From Aneurinibacillus sp. (GTDB lineage: Bacteria; Bacillota; UBA5301; DYFA01), in assembly GCA_020725425.1 (NCBI GenBank), contig DYFA01000016.1, forward strand, positions 113,319 to 177,318: DNA of 64,000 bases, given 5' to 3'. The notes under the pieces are model-generated. The model searched no databases. It was given only the letters and a program-made list of their open reading frames with translations, and was not told the DNA's origin. How positions within the stretch are numbered: position 1 is the stretch's first letter; the number at the start of each line of letters is the position of its first letter. This document shows positions 1-9,642 of the stretch, piece after piece. The position numbers and the translations under genes are program-made.

Positions 1-1
1 G

Positions 2-559
2 AGGCGCCCCGTCGAGCTGGTAATCCGGCGGCCGGGGCGGGCCGGTGTGTTGCGCCTCACGGTGACGCCCCAGCGGCTGCCTCGCCCGGATCGCCCGGAA
101 GGCATCGGCTTCATCGGCGTGATCCGCCAGTCGGACGAGGTGAAGCGGGTGGGCCCCGGTGAAGCCCTGCGGCTCGGGTTCCTCCAGGCCTGGCACGTGT
201 TGGTGGCCATGCTGGGCGGGCTGTGGCAGTTGGTCACCGGGAAGGTGGCGGGGCCGCTCACCGGTCCGGTGGGGATCGCCCGCATGACCGGGCAGGCGGC
301 GCGCTACGGGTTCAACAGCGTGCTCGAGTTAACGGCCTTCCTCTCCATCAACCTGGGGATCATCAACCTCCTGCCCATCCCGGCCCTTGACGGAGGGCGC
401 CTGGTCTTCCTCGGGGTCGAGGTGGTCCGCCGGCGGCCGGTCAACCCGGAGCGGGAGGGGTTCATCCACTTCCTGGGGTTCGCCCTGTTGATGCTCTTTC
501 TGATGGTGGTCACGCTGAAGGACCTGGAGCGCCTGCTTTTTCCGATGCGGTGGAGGTGA
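2..559 (+). CDS. rseP: RIP site-2 metalloprotease RseP, C-terminal part
   Basis: The reading frame is open from base 2, so the start of the gene lies outside the window; about 185 residues are visible. The first part (RPVELVIRR through RLTVTP) looks like the end of a PDZ domain. The second metal-ligand motif of the M50 family is present as PIPALDGGRL, near bases 375-405, flanked by hydrophobic membrane segments and a C-terminal membrane helix. The family cleaves membrane-embedded substrates such as anti-sigma factors inside the membrane. The gene lies 4 bases upstream of ispG, as in many Firmicutes where dxr, rseP, ispG and proS are co-transcribed. The N-terminal HExxH motif is not visible because of the window edge. 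Confidence 0.93.
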   Translation, partial: RRPVELVIRRPGRAGVLRLTVTPQRLPRPDRPEGIGFIGVIRQSDEVKRVGPGEALRLGFLQAWHVLVAMLGGLWQLVTGKVAGPLTGPVGIARMTGQAARYGFNSVLELTAFLSINLGIINLLPIPALDGGRLVFLGVEVVRRRPVNPEREGFIHFLGFALLMLFLMVVTLKDLERLLFPMRWR

Positions 560-563
560 GGGT

Positions 564-1673
564 GTGATCCAGCGGAGGCAGACCCGCCCGGTCCGAGTCC
601 GGGACCTGGTGATCGGCGGCGGGTCCCCGGTGGTCGTCCAGTCGATGACCAACACCGATCCGCACCAGGCCGAGGAGACGCTGGCGCAGATCGGGCAGCT
701 GGCAGCGGAAGGGTGCGAGGTCGTCCGGGTGGCCGTGCCGGATGAGGAGGCGGTGGAGACGCTCCGCACTGTTGTGCGCCGGTCGCCGGTGCCGGTGGTG
801 GCCGACATCCACTTCGACTACCGGCTGGCGTTGGGAGCGATCGAAGCCGGAGTGGACAAGGTCCGGGTCAATCCGGGAAACATCGGGGGGGCCGACCGGG
901 TCCGGGCGGTGGCCAGAGCGGCGGCGGCACGCCGCATCCCGGTGCGGGTCGGGGTGAACGCGGGGTCGCTTTCACCCCGGCTCCGGGAGAAGTACGGCGG
1001 AGCTACGCCGGAGGCGCTGGTGGAGAGTGCGGCGGAGGAAGTGGCCCTGCTGCTCGAGGCCGGGTTGGAGGACATTGTACTCTCCCTCAAGGCGTCGGAC
1101 GTGGTGACGACAATCGAGAGCTACCGCCAGGCCGCGGACCGGTTCCCCTACCCGCTCCATCTCGGGGTGACCGAGGCGGGGCCGCCCGGGCGGGGATCGG
1201 TCCGGTCGGCGGTGGGGATCGGCACGCTCTTGGCGGAGGGAATCGGCGACACTATACGGGTTTCGCTCACCGGGGACCCGGTCGCCGAGGTGGGGGTGGC
1301 GTACGAGATCCTCAAGGCGTTGGGGCTGCGGGAGCGGGGACCGGTGATCATCTCCTGTCCCACCTGCGGGCGGTGCCGGATCGACCTTCCTTCCCTCGTG
1401 GCCGCGGTCGAGGAGGCGGTCAAGGGGATGACGGAACCAGTGAGAATCGCTGTCATGGGGTGCGCCGTCAACGGGCCCGGGGAGGCACGGGAAGCAGATT
1501 TCGGAATCGCCGGGGGGCGGGAAGAAGGGCTACTCTTCCGGCGCGGCGAAGTAGTGCGCAAAGTTCCCGCGGATTCCCTGGTAGAAGTGTTGCTGGCCGA
1601 GCTTGCGGAGTGGCGGAAGAGCCGGTCCGGGAGTGCGCCAGACCGGGAGCCTGGGAGCAGGCAGGAGGAATAG
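564..1673 (+). CDS. ispG: 4-hydroxy-3-methylbut-2-en-1-yl diphosphate synthase
   Basis: This enzyme of the MEP isoprenoid pathway converts methylerythritol cyclodiphosphate to HMBPP with a [4Fe-4S] cluster. It has 369 residues, the size of the short bacterial form. The cluster ligands are visible: Cys265 and Cys268 in SCPTCGRC, Cys300 in [10 protein letters not shown], and the fourth ligand Glu307, with the same spacing as in the E. coli enzyme (270/273/305/312). The N terminus carries the substrate-binding VQSMTNTD motif. The start is GTG, 4 bases after the rseP stop and preceded by GGAGGTGAGG. The C-terminal tail of about 20 residues is polar and variable. It sits in the expected rseP-ispG-proS order and is probably co-transcribed. 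Confidence 0.97.
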   Translation: MIQRRQTRPVRVRDLVIGGGSPVVVQSMTNTDPHQAEETLAQIGQLAAEGCEVVRVAVPDEEAVETLRTVVRRSPVPVVADIHFDYRLALGAIEAGVDKVRVNPGNIGGADRVRAVARAAAARRIPVRVGVNAGSLSPRLREKYGGATPEALVESAAEEVALLLEAGLEDIVLSLKASDVVTTIESYRQAADRFPYPLHLGVTEAGPPGRGSVRSAVGIGTLLAEGIGDTIRVSLTGDPVAEVGVAYEILKALGLRERGPVIISCPTCGRCRIDLPSLVAAVEEAVKGMTEPVRIAVMGCAVNGPGEAREADFGIAGGREEGLLFRRGEVVRKVPADSLVEVLLAELAEWRKSRSGSAPDREPGSRQEE

Positions 1674-1680
1674 ACGCAGG

Positions 1681-3444
1681 ATGCGGATGTCGCAGCTTTT
1701 TGTTCCGACCTTGCGGGAGGTCCCCGCCGAGGCGGAAACCAAAAGCCACCAGCTCATGCTGCGGGCGGGGCTGATCCGGAAAGCCATGTCGGGGGTGTAC
1801 AGCTACCTTCCCCTCGGCTGGCGGGTCATCCACAAGATCGAACAGATCATCCGAGAAGAGATGGACCGGGCCGGCGGCCAGGAACTCCTGTTGCCGATCG
1901 CCCAGCCGGCGGAGATCTGGCGGGAATCGGGCCGGTGGGAAGTCTACGGGGACGAGATGTTCCGTCTCAAGGACCGGCACGGCCGAGAGCTCTGCCTCGG
2001 TCCGACCCACGAGGAGATGGTGACGGTACTGGTCCGGGACGAGGTGCGCTCGTACCGTCAGCTGCCGCTCCTGCTCTACCAGATTCAGAACAAGTACCGG
2101 GACGAGCTTCGACCCCGCTTCGGTCTGATGCGGGGGCGGGAGTTCATCATGAAGGACCTCTACTCGTTCGACCGGGATGAGGCCGGACTCCGGGAGAGCT
2201 ACGCCAGGATGCTCGAAGCCTACAGGCGAGTCTTCCGCCGCTGCGGGCTGGAGGCCCGGGCAGTGGAGGCGGACCCCGGGGCTATCGGCGGGACCGGCTC
2301 TCACGAGTTCATGGTGCTGGCGGAGACAGGGGAGGCGGCCGTCGTCTCCTGCGCCGCCTGCGGGTACGCCGCCAACGTGGAGAAGGCCGAATGCCCCCCG
2401 CCGAAGGCCCATCCCGACCAGGAAACGGCGAAGCTGCCTACGCCGGGCGAAGCGGCGACCGCGGCGGCCGGGCCAGTGCCAGTCGCCACGCCGGAGAAAC
2501 GGACGATCGACGAGGTGGCGGCCTTCCTGGAGGTCAGTCCGTCCTCCCTCATCAAGACGCTCTTCTACGAGGTGGAGGGGGAGCTTGTGGCGCTCCTCCT
2601 GCGCGGTGACCATCAGGTGAACGAGTTCAAGCTGGAGCGCCTCGTAACGCCCTCCCGCTGGCGCCTGGCCGAGCCGGCCGAGGTGGCGCGCCGGCTGGGG
2701 CTTCCGGTGGGATTCGTGGGGCCGGTCGGGCTCTCGGAACGGGGCGTCCAGCTCTGGGCGGACCATGCGGTGATGGCCATGGCCCACGGTATAACCGGGG
2801 CCAACCGGGCCGACACCCACCTTCTGGGAGTACGGCCGGGGGTCGACTTCGCCCCTCACCGGGTGTTGGACCTGCGCGAAGCCGAGGAGGGCGACCCTTG
2901 TCCGCGCTGCGGGGCGCCGCTTCTCGGCTCCCGCGGAATCGAAGTGGGCCACCTGTTCATGCTCGGCACCAAGTACTCAAAGCCGCTCGGCGCCACCTAC
3001 CTGGACGAAGCGGGGGTGGAGCACCCGCTCGTCATGGGCAGCTACGGCATCGGGGTCGGCCGCACGGCGGCCGCCGCCATCGAGCAGCACCACGACGCCG
3101 ACGGGATCGTATGGCCGGTACCCATCTGCCCGGCGGAGGTGACAGTGGTGCCGGTCAATGCCGCCGAGGGGGCGCAGCGGGAGGCGGCGGAACGCGTCTA
3201 CGCCGAGCTGGGCGAGGCCGGGATCGAGGCGGTCCTGGACGACCGGGACGAGCGGCCCGGAGTGAAGTTCAAAGACGCCGACCTGATCGGCTTCCCCTGG
3301 CGGATCACGGTGGGCCCGAAGGGGTTGGCCGAGGCGGCGGTGGAGTTGCGTCATCGGGCCACCGGCCGGACCGAACTGGTCGGCCTGGGATCGGTGGCGG
3401 CCCGGATTCGGGAGGCCGTGGTCCCGGCCAGGGAGGGTCTATGA
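1681..3444 (+). CDS. proS: Proline-tRNA ligase (bacterial type, with editing insertion)
   Basis: Class II aminoacyl-tRNA synthetase that charges tRNA-Pro in the cytosol; 587 residues. Motif 2 is seen in [16 protein letters not shown] and motif 3 in [10 protein letters not shown] around residues 445-460. Between them, at about residues 225-390, lies the YbaK-like editing insertion that hydrolyses Ala-tRNA-Pro, typical of the prokaryote-like ProRS. An anticodon-binding domain closes the protein ([15 protein letters not shown]). The frame extends upstream to 1603, but ATG 1681 follows an AGGAGG at 1663-1668 just after the ispG stop and starts with the usual family N terminus MRMSQLF. The stop overlaps the next start (ATGA). 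Confidence 0.97.
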   Translation: MRMSQLFVPTLREVPAEAETKSHQLMLRAGLIRKAMSGVYSYLPLGWRVIHKIEQIIREEMDRAGGQELLLPIAQPAEIWRESGRWEVYGDEMFRLKDRHGRELCLGPTHEEMVTVLVRDEVRSYRQLPLLLYQIQNKYRDELRPRFGLMRGREFIMKDLYSFDRDEAGLRESYARMLEAYRRVFRRCGLEARAVEADPGAIGGTGSHEFMVLAETGEAAVVSCAACGYAANVEKAECPPPKAHPDQETAKLPTPGEAATAAAGPVPVATPEKRTIDEVAAFLEVSPSSLIKTLFYEVEGELVALLLRGDHQVNEFKLERLVTPSRWRLAEPAEVARRLGLPVGFVGPVGLSERGVQLWADHAVMAMAHGITGANRADTHLLGVRPGVDFAPHRVLDLREAEEGDPCPRCGAPLLGSRGIEVGHLFMLGTKYSKPLGATYLDEAGVEHPLVMGSYGIGVGRTAAAAIEQHHDADGIVWPVPICPAEVTVVPVNAAEGAQREAAERVYAELGEAGIEAVLDDRDERPGVKFKDADLIGFPWRITVGPKGLAEAAVELRHRATGRTELVGLGSVAARIREAVVPAREGL

Positions 3445-4088
3445 ACGCGTCGAAAGTCCCCTTCTCCGTGATCATCCCCGCCTACAACGAGGCGCGGCGG
3501 ATTCGCCGGGTGATCGAGGTAGCCCGGCGGACTCCGGGGGCGGTGGAAGTCATCGTGGTGGACGACGGCTCGGAAGACCATACGGCCCGGGTCGCCCAGG
3601 GAAGCGGGGCGCGGGTGCTCCGCCTCCCCGAGAACCGGGGGAAGGGCGCCGCCATGCTGACCGGCGCCCAGGAGGCCCGGACCGAGCTTGTCCTCTTTCT
3701 GGACGCTGATCTTTTGGGGCTGACCCCTGCCCACATCCTGGCGCTGGTGGAGCCGGTGGCGACCGGAAGGGCCGACATGACGATGGGAGTGTTCGGCGCA
3801 GGGCGGCGGACGACTGATCTGGCCCAGAAGCTGGCTCCCTTCCTCAGCGGGCAGCGGGCGATGTACCGGCAGACCTTCCTGGCCATCCCGGCGCTGGCAG
3901 AGGCGAGGTACGGCGTGGAGGTGGTGCTCTCGGCTTACGCCCGGGAGGCTTCGCTCCGCGTCGAGCGGGTGACGCTGCCCGGTGTGTCCCAGGTGATGAA
4001 AGAGGAAAAGCACGGATTCTGGCGGGGCTTCCTCGCCCGGATGAAGATGTACTGGGAGATCGTGCGTTCGACGTGGTTGTATCTGTAG
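3441..4088 (+). CDS. Family 2 glycosyltransferase
   Basis: A 215-residue GT-A fold glycosyltransferase. The nucleotide-binding signature VVDDGSEDH lies at residues 39-47 and the metal-binding LDAD at 87-90, both conserved in GT2 enzymes and in dolichol-phosphate-mannose-synthase-like proteins. NRGKGAAM, which usually follows the DDG motif in such enzymes, is also present. No transmembrane helix is obvious, so it probably acts at the inner face of the membrane on a nucleotide sugar; the acceptor cannot be inferred. It overlaps proS by four bases (ATGA) and lies 16 bases before polC, so it is likely translated from the same transcript. A glycosyltransferase in this position is not part of the usual conserved order. 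Confidence 0.88.
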   Translation: MNASKVPFSVIIPAYNEARRIRRVIEVARRTPGAVEVIVVDDGSEDHTARVAQGSGARVLRLPENRGKGAAMLTGAQEARTELVLFLDADLLGLTPAHILALVEPVATGRADMTMGVFGAGRRTTDLAQKLAPFLSGQRAMYRQTFLAIPALAEARYGVEVVLSAYAREASLRVERVTLPGVSQVMKEEKHGFWRGFLARMKMYWEIVRSTWLYL

Positions 4089-4104
4089 ACGGGGGAGTCG
4101 CGGC

Positions 4105-7100
4105 GTGAGTTGGAAAGGGGCCTCGCCTGAGTGGCCGGCCCTCCTTGCGAGGGTCGGCCTTCCGTCTGAGGTGATCGAGGAGTGGCGGGGAACTCGCCTC
4201 CTCGGAGTAATCGTGGAGCGCTCGACCGGCTGCTGGCGGCTGAAGGTGGACGGTCCTGTCCGGCCGGAAATGGTGGCCCGGACGGAGCAGTTGTTAACCG
4301 CTGGTCTGCCGGGCGTGGCCGTCCGCATCCAGATGGCGGAGAGTGCCGCGGAGGAGACGGCCGCGTCTTTCGACGAGGACGAAGAAGGAGCCGCCGGTCT
4401 CGACGACTGCGAATATTTCCGCCAGGTCCTGGCCTTCCGCCAGGAGACGACACCGACCGAACCCCCGCGGGGTGGCGCCCCCCGACCGATCATCGGCCGG
4501 CCGATTCGCGGGGAAGCCACCCCTCTGGCCGAACTGGAGGACGGCCTGAGCCGGGCGGTGGTCCGCGGCCAGGTGATCGCCTGCCAGACCCGCACCCTAA
4601 GAAACGGCGTCCGCCTCTTCACCTTCGACCTGACCGATTGGACCGACTCGCTGACGGTCAAGCTCCTCGGCGAGGAATTGCCCCGGGACCTGGAGGAACG
4701 GGTGCGGCCCGGCGTCTGGCTCAAGGTCCGGGGGCAGTTGCAGCTCGACCGGTACGCAGGAGAGTCGGTGCTCCTCGCCTCAGACTTGCAGGAGGAGGCT
4801 CCGCCGGCGCTCTCCGACGGGGTCCCGCCCGGCGAAAGCCGGGTGGAGTTACACCTCCACACCAAGATGAGTGCGATGGACTCCACCGTCGAGGTGGCGG
4901 AGGTGGTACACCTCGCCGCAGCTCTAGGCCACGAGGCCGTGGCGATCACCGACCACGGCGTGGTGCAGGCTTTTCCGGACGCCTGTGAAGCCGGCGACCA
5001 GGCGGGAATCAAAATCATCTATGGAATGGAAGGGTACCTGGTCGAGGACGACCGGAGCGAGGGCGACCGGTCCGAGCGCGAGCGCCCCTACCACTTTTTG
5101 GCCCTGGCCCGGAACGAGGAGGGTCTGGAAAACCTCTACCGCTTGGTTTCCGAGAGCCACCTGCAACACTTCTATCGCCACCCGCGCCTTCCCCGGGCGG
5201 CGCTGGCCGCCCGGCGGGCCGGCTTGCTGATTGGGTCCGGGTGCGAGAGCGGGGAGCTTTTCCGCGCCGCGCTGGAGGGGCGTTCCGAGGAGGAGCTGGC
5301 TAGGATCGCCTCGTTCTACGACTTCCTGGAGATCCAGCCGCTCGGTAATAACGCCTTTCTGCTCCGGGAGGGGCGGATCCGGGACGAAGCGGAGCTGGCC
5401 GAACTCAACCGGCGCCTCTACGATCTGGGGCGGCGGCTGGGGCTCCCGGTGGTCGCCACCGGCGACGTCCACTTCCTGCGGCCCCACGACGCTCTCCTGC
5501 GCCAGATTCTCCTCCATGGGCAGGGCTATGAGGACGCCAACCGCCAGGCCCCGCTGTACTTCCATACAACCGCGGAGATGCTGGCGGAGTTCGCCTATCT
5601 CGGAAGGGAGGCCGCCCGGGAGGTTGTCTGCCACAACCCGAGGCGGCTTGCGGCCCAGATCGAACGGCTCCGACCGGTGCCGTCGACCTTCCACGGCCCC
5701 CGGATTGAGGGGGCGGCAGAGCTGGTGCGAGAGACGGCCTGGCGGGAAGCGGTCCGGCGCTACGGGAACCCGCTGCCGCCGATCGTCGCCGAGCGGCTGG
5801 AGAAGGAACTGACCTCAATCACCACGCACGGGTTCGCCGAACTCTACCTCATCGCCGCCAAGCTGGTGCAGAAGTCGTTGGCCGACGGATATCTCGTCGG
5901 TTCCCGCGGGTCAGTCGGTTCCTCGCTCGTCGCCACCCTCAACGGGATCACCGAAGTCAATCCCTTGGCGCCGCACTACCTGTGCCCGCAGTGCCGGTAC
6001 TCGGAGTTCATCGCAGACGGGACGGTCGGGTCGGGTGCTGACCTGCCGGACCGATTCTGCCCGCGATGCGGGACCGCGCTCGGCAAAGACGGGCACGACA
6101 TCCCCTTCGAAACCTTCCTGGGGTTCGAGGGGGACAAAACTCCCGACATCGATTTGAATTTCGCCGGCGAGTACCAGCCGGTGGCTCACCGCTATACCGA
6201 GGAACTCCTGGGACCGGAGAACGTCTTCCGCGCCGGAACCATCGCCACCCTCGCCGACCGGACGGCCTACGGCTTCGTCCGCAAGTATCTGGAGGAGCAC
6301 AACCGGCGGGCCAGGAATGCCGAAGTGAACCGCCTGGTGCGCGGGCTGGCCGGGGTCAAGCGCACGACCGGTCAGCACCCGGGGGGCGTGATGATCGTAC
6401 CGCAGGGGGTGGAGATCCATCGCTTCACCCCGCTCCAGTACCCGGCCAACGACCCGGGGGCAGGGACAGTGACCACTCATTTCGACTACAAGGCGATCTC
6501 TTCCCGCCTCGTCAAGCTCGACATCCTGGGACACGACGACCCAAGCGTCATCCGGATGCTGCAGGACCTCACCGGGTTCGACCCGCGGCGGGTACCGTTG
6601 GATGACCCGGCGACCTTGGCCATCTTCTCCAGCGTCGAACCGCTGGGTCTCGACCCACAGGCTCTGGGAACGTGCGTCGGGACCCTGGGTGTCCCCGAGT
6701 TCGGGACGCGCTTCGTCCGCCAGATGCTGGAGGCCACCCGGCCCCGCACCTTCTCCGACTTGGTGCGCATCTCGGGGCTGTCCCACGGCACCGACGTCTG
6801 GCTGAACAACGCCGCCGACCTGATCGCCGCCGGCACCTGCACCATCGCCGACGTGATCGCCACCCGGGACGACATCATGACCTACCTCCTTTACCGGGGA
6901 CTCCCACCGAAGGCGGCCTTCGGGATCATGGAGCACGTGCGCAAGGGGAAGGGGCTGACTGACGAGGAGGTGGCGCTGATGCGCCAGCACGGCGTGCCCG
7001 AGTGGTTCATCGCCTCCTGTCAGCGGATCAACTATCTCTTTCCGAAAGCCCACGCCGTGGCGTACGTGACGATGGCCTTCCGCATCGCCTACTTCAAGGT

Positions 7101-7569
7101 CCACTATCCGGCCGCCTTCTACGCCACGTACTTCTCCGTGCGGGCCGACGAGTTCGACCTGGCGTTGCTCGAAGGCGGCCCGACGGCGGTCCGGGCCAGG
7201 CGGGAGGAATTGGAGCGGAAAGGAAACGGGGCGACGGCCCGGGAGAGAAACGTCGTGACCATCCTCGAGGTGGTCGAGGAGGCCCTGCAGCGAGGCTTCA
7301 CCTTCGCTCCGGCAGACCTGTACGCTTCGGACGCCCAACGGTTCCTGATCGTGGGGGAGAAGACCCTGCGCCCTCCGTTGGTCAGCCTGGCGGGTCTCGG
7401 CGAGGCGGCTGCCCAGGCGATCTGTGAGGCACGGGCCGCCGGCCCCTTCACCTCGGTGGAGGATCTTCGGTGCCGGACCCGCCTCTCCCGGGCGGTCCTC
7501 GACGTCCTGCGCACCTACGGCATGCTCGGGAATCTGCCAGAGACGGAACAGATGAGCCTCTTCGGCTAG
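4105..7569 (+). CDS. polC: DNA polymerase III PolC-type alpha subunit, lacking the exonuclease insertion
   Basis: Replicative DNA polymerase of low-GC-type Gram-positives. The 1154-residue product contains an N-terminal region with an OB-fold (about 150-235), a PHP domain starting with HLH at 250-252 and ending with ATGDVHF, a zinc motif (CPQC...CPRCG, about 628-655), the catalytic PDIDLNF palm motif (Asp681/Asp683), fingers, a helix-hairpin-helix region, and a terminal QMSLFG clamp-binding peptide. Classical PolC is about 1430-1450 residues because a DnaQ-type 3'-5' exonuclease is inserted in the PHP domain after the xGLExxxV segment. Here that point (EGYLVED, about residue 310-317) runs directly through a short charged linker into PYHFLALARNEEG, and no FDxETTG-type motif exists anywhere. 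Start GTG with GGGGGAG at 4091-4097. Confidence 0.96.
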   Translation: MSWKGASPEWPALLARVGLPSEVIEEWRGTRLLGVIVERSTGCWRLKVDGPVRPEMVARTEQLLTAGLPGVAVRIQMAESAAEETAASFDEDEEGAAGLDDCEYFRQVLAFRQETTPTEPPRGGAPRPIIGRPIRGEATPLAELEDGLSRAVVRGQVIACQTRTLRNGVRLFTFDLTDWTDSLTVKLLGEELPRDLEERVRPGVWLKVRGQLQLDRYAGESVLLASDLQEEAPPALSDGVPPGESRVELHLHTKMSAMDSTVEVAEVVHLAAALGHEAVAITDHGVVQAFPDACEAGDQAGIKIIYGMEGYLVEDDRSEGDRSERERPYHFLALARNEEGLENLYRLVSESHLQHFYRHPRLPRAALAARRAGLLIGSGCESGELFRAALEGRSEEELARIASFYDFLEIQPLGNNAFLLREGRIRDEAELAELNRRLYDLGRRLGLPVVATGDVHFLRPHDALLRQILLHGQGYEDANRQAPLYFHTTAEMLAEFAYLGREAAREVVCHNPRRLAAQIERLRPVPSTFHGPRIEGAAELVRETAWREAVRRYGNPLPPIVAERLEKELTSITTHGFAELYLIAAKLVQKSLADGYLVGSRGSVGSSLVATLNGITEVNPLAPHYLCPQCRYSEFIADGTVGSGADLPDRFCPRCGTALGKDGHDIPFETFLGFEGDKTPDIDLNFAGEYQPVAHRYTEELLGPENVFRAGTIATLADRTAYGFVRKYLEEHNRRARNAEVNRLVRGLAGVKRTTGQHPGGVMIVPQGVEIHRFTPLQYPANDPGAGTVTTHFDYKAISSRLVKLDILGHDDPSVIRMLQDLTGFDPRRVPLDDPATLAIFSSVEPLGLDPQALGTCVGTLGVPEFGTRFVRQMLEATRPRTFSDLVRISGLSHGTDVWLNNAADLIAAGTCTIADVIATRDDIMTYLLYRGLPPKAAFGIMEHVRKGKGLTDEEVALMRQHGVPEWFIASCQRINYLFPKAHAVAYVTMAFRIAYFKVHYPAAFYATYFSVRADEFDLALLEGGPTAVRARREELERKGNGATARERNVVTILEVVEEALQRGFTFAPADLYASDAQRFLIVGEKTLRPPLVSLAGLGEAAAQAICEARAAGPFTSVEDLRCRTRLSRAVLDVLRTYGMLGNLPETEQMSLFG

Positions 7570-7587
7570 CGTTTGGCAAAAAACGGC

Positions 7588-7616
7588 TTGCCGTGCGGGA
7601 CGGGGCATGCTACAAT
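7588..7616 (+). promoter_or_regulatory. SigA-type promoter of the rimP-nusA-infB operon
   Basis: TTGCCG (7588-7593) and TACAAT (7611-7616) are separated by 17 bases, with a TGC extended -10 element just upstream of the -10 box. It lies directly after polC, so the downstream translation operon can be transcribed independently of the upstream one. Confidence 0.8.
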
Positions 7617-7648
7617 TATGTGCAGATGTGCTAGTCTTGGTTGGTTGT

Positions 7649-7678
7649 CGAAAGAGTGGGCCGGGACCCGCTCTTTCG
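7649..7678 (+). promoter_or_regulatory. Leader hairpin upstream of rimP
   Basis: CGAAAGAGTGGG (7649-7660) pairs with CCCGCTCTTTCG (7667-7678) across a 6-base loop, a 12-bp stem with one G-U pair. It starts about 30 bases after the promoter -10 box. It is followed by GTCTTGAT rather than a pure U tract, so it may be an attenuator, a weak terminator or a stability element. Comparable GAGTGGG/CCCACTC hairpins are familiar in front of the rimP (ylxS) operon of other Firmicutes. Confidence 0.6.
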
Positions 7679-7753
7679 TCTTGATAGGAGGTCCCGGAGG
7701 GAGGCCGGCGATGAACGCCCCGGCCGGGTGAGAAATTGCCGGGAGGGCTGGGC

Positions 7754-8215
7754 ATGGAAAGCAGCAACCTGTCCGCCCGGGCGGCGGCTCTGGGGGAGCC
7801 GGTCGCGGCGGAACTCGGTCTTGAGCTGGTGCAGGTGGAGTACAAGCGGGAGAGCGGCGCCTGGTTCCTGCGCTACACCATCGACAAGGTGGGCGGGGTG
7901 ACCATCGCCGACTGTGAGGAGTTCAGCCGGAGAGTCGGCCAGGTGTTGGACGAGGTCGACCTGATCCCGCACCGCTACCACCTGGAGGTCCAGTCGCCGG
8001 GAGCGGAGCGCCCCCTGGTCAAGGAGGCCGACTTCGTGCGGTTCGCCGGCTGCTGGGTGGCGGTCCGCCTCTACGGCCCCTTTGCGGGACGGCGGTCTTG
8101 GGAAGGCAAGCTGGTGCGACGGGACGGCGCAGGGCTTACCCTGGAGGTTGAGGGTCAGGAGGTTACGATCCCTAACGAGCTGGTCAGCCGGGTGAGGCTG
8201 GCGGTCAAGTTCTGA
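7754..8215 (+). CDS. rimP: Ribosome maturation factor RimP
   Basis: A 153-residue protein needed for maturation of the 30S subunit. The N-terminal alpha/beta domain contains LGLELVQVEYKRE and the C-terminal SH3-like domain contains VEGQEVTIPNE. The family signature YHLEVQSPGAERPL (LEVSSPGxxRPL) is clear at about residues 75-88. ATG 7754 is preferred over an upstream in-frame TTG because GGGAGGG lies six bases before it. It is the first gene of the rimP-nusA-ylxR-infB-rbfA group, behind its own promoter and hairpin. Confidence 0.95.
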   Translation: MESSNLSARAAALGEPVAAELGLELVQVEYKRESGAWFLRYTIDKVGGVTIADCEEFSRRVGQVLDEVDLIPHRYHLEVQSPGAERPLVKEADFVRFAGCWVAVRLYGPFAGRRSWEGKLVRRDGAGLTLEVEGQEVTIPNELVSRVRLAVKF

Positions 8216-8240
8216 GGGAGACGGGGAGGTTTTCGGCGAG

Positions 8241-9638
8241 ATGAATCACGAGCTGCTGGACGCGCTGGATGAACTGGAGCGAACCCGGGGCATCTCGCGC
8301 CAGGTTCTGGTGGAGGCGATCGAGGCGGCGATCGTCTCGGCGTACCGGCGGAACTACGCCAACGCCCAGAACGTCCGGGTTGAGCTGGACGAGGAGTCGG
8401 GCCAGATCAAGGTCTACACCCGGCGGACGGTGGTCGAGGAGGTCACCGACCGCCGGGCCGAGATCGGCCTGGCGGAAGCGCGGGAGATCGACCGGAGTTA
8501 CCAGGTGGGCGATGTCCTCGAGACAGAGGTGACGCCGAGGGACTTCGGGCGGATTGCCGCGCAGACCGCCAAGCAGGTCGTCATCCAGCGCATCCGGGAA
8601 GCAGAGCGGGATATGGTGTACGAGGAGTACGCCAGCCGCATCGACGACATCATCACCGGTGTGGTCCAACGTCATGAGCAGCGTAATGTTTTCGTCGACC
8701 TCGGGAAGGTGGAGGCGATCCTCACCCCGTCCGAGCAGATGCCGAACGAAATCTACCGGCATAACGACCGGATCAAGGTCTATCTGATGGACGTCAAGAA
8801 GACGACCAAGGGGCCGCTGGTCCTTGTCTCCCGGACCCACCCGGGGCTTTTGAAGCGACTGTTCGAGCTCGAGGTCCCCGAGATCTACGACGGGGTCGTG
8901 GAGATCCGGGCAGTCGCCCGTGAGGCCGGGTTCCGCTCGAAGATCGCCGTCTCGTCGCGCGATCCAAACGTCGACCCGGTCGGCGCCTGCGTGGGGCAGA
9001 AAGGCAGCCGCGTGCAGCAGATCGTCTCGGAGCTGCGCGGCGAGAAGATCGACATCGTCGCTTGGGATCCGGACATCGGCCGGTTCATCGCCAACGCCCT
9101 CTCACCGGCCAAGGTGGTGGGGGTCTTCCCGAATGAGAGCCAGAAGGCGGCCAGGGTGGTGGTGCCCGACAACATGCTCTCGCTGGCCATCGGCAAGGAA
9201 GGGCAGAACGCCCGCTTGGCTGCCCGGTTGACGGGTTGGAAGATCGACATCAAGAGCGAGTCCCAGATGGCGGAGATCATCGAGACCGAACTGTTCGAGC
9301 CGCTCCCTGAGGAGCAGCCGGAAACGGTCCCCGCCCCGCCGCCGGAGGTTGTTGAGGCGGAAGAGGCCGAAGTCGCCGCTCCAGCTCCGACCACCGTCGA
9401 CCGGGACCTTCTGGACGCCCTGGTGAGCGAGCTCCTGGGCGGTGAGGGCGGCTTGGGGGTGGACCTGAGCGAGAAGGCCGAGGAGGTCAAGCCGAAGCGG
9501 AAGGCGGCAAAGTCCAAGGAAAAGAAGGAAAAGAAGGAGAAGAAGGAGACGGTCGTCCTCAAGGACTTGACAGACCTGGGGGCCCTGCTCAAGGAGGAGC
9601 TGCCCCCGGAGCCGGAACCGAAGGGCGGCGAGGAGTAA
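8241..9638 (+). CDS. nusA: Transcription termination/antitermination protein NusA
   Basis: Binds RNA polymerase and nascent RNA to control pausing, termination and antitermination. The 465-residue product has the N-terminal polymerase-binding domain (MNHELLDALDELE), an S1 domain (about 135-200, GVVQRHEQRNVFVDLG), and two KH domains (about 200-345, including DPVGACVGQKGSRVQ and LAIGKEGQNARLAA). Beyond the KH domains is a tail of about 110 residues that is first acidic and proline-rich, then strongly lysine/glutamate-rich with repeated KEKKEKKEKKE. This tail is not part of the Gram-positive core NusA. The upstream SD is GGGGAGG at 8223-8229. The gene is 25 bases after rimP and 4 bases before ylxR. 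Confidence 0.96.
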   Translation: MNHELLDALDELERTRGISRQVLVEAIEAAIVSAYRRNYANAQNVRVELDEESGQIKVYTRRTVVEEVTDRRAEIGLAEAREIDRSYQVGDVLETEVTPRDFGRIAAQTAKQVVIQRIREAERDMVYEEYASRIDDIITGVVQRHEQRNVFVDLGKVEAILTPSEQMPNEIYRHNDRIKVYLMDVKKTTKGPLVLVSRTHPGLLKRLFELEVPEIYDGVVEIRAVAREAGFRSKIAVSSRDPNVDPVGACVGQKGSRVQQIVSELRGEKIDIVAWDPDIGRFIANALSPAKVVGVFPNESQKAARVVVPDNMLSLAIGKEGQNARLAARLTGWKIDIKSESQMAEIIETELFEPLPEEQPETVPAPPPEVVEAEEAEVAAPAPTTVDRDLLDALVSELLGGEGGLGVDLSEKAEEVKPKRKAAKSKEKKEKKEKKETVVLKDLTDLGALLKEELPPEPEPKGGEE

Positions 9639-9642
9639 GGCG

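Noticed and set aside
1468..2952. Long minus-strand open frame of about 494 codons opposite ispG/proS
   Set aside because: It mirrors a strongly supported gene on the other strand, has no domain or ribosome binding site, and such frames are common in GC-rich DNA.
3351..5018. Minus-strand frame of 555 codons opposite the glycosyltransferase and polC
   Set aside because: Serine/arginine-rich shadow translation of well-supported plus-strand genes.
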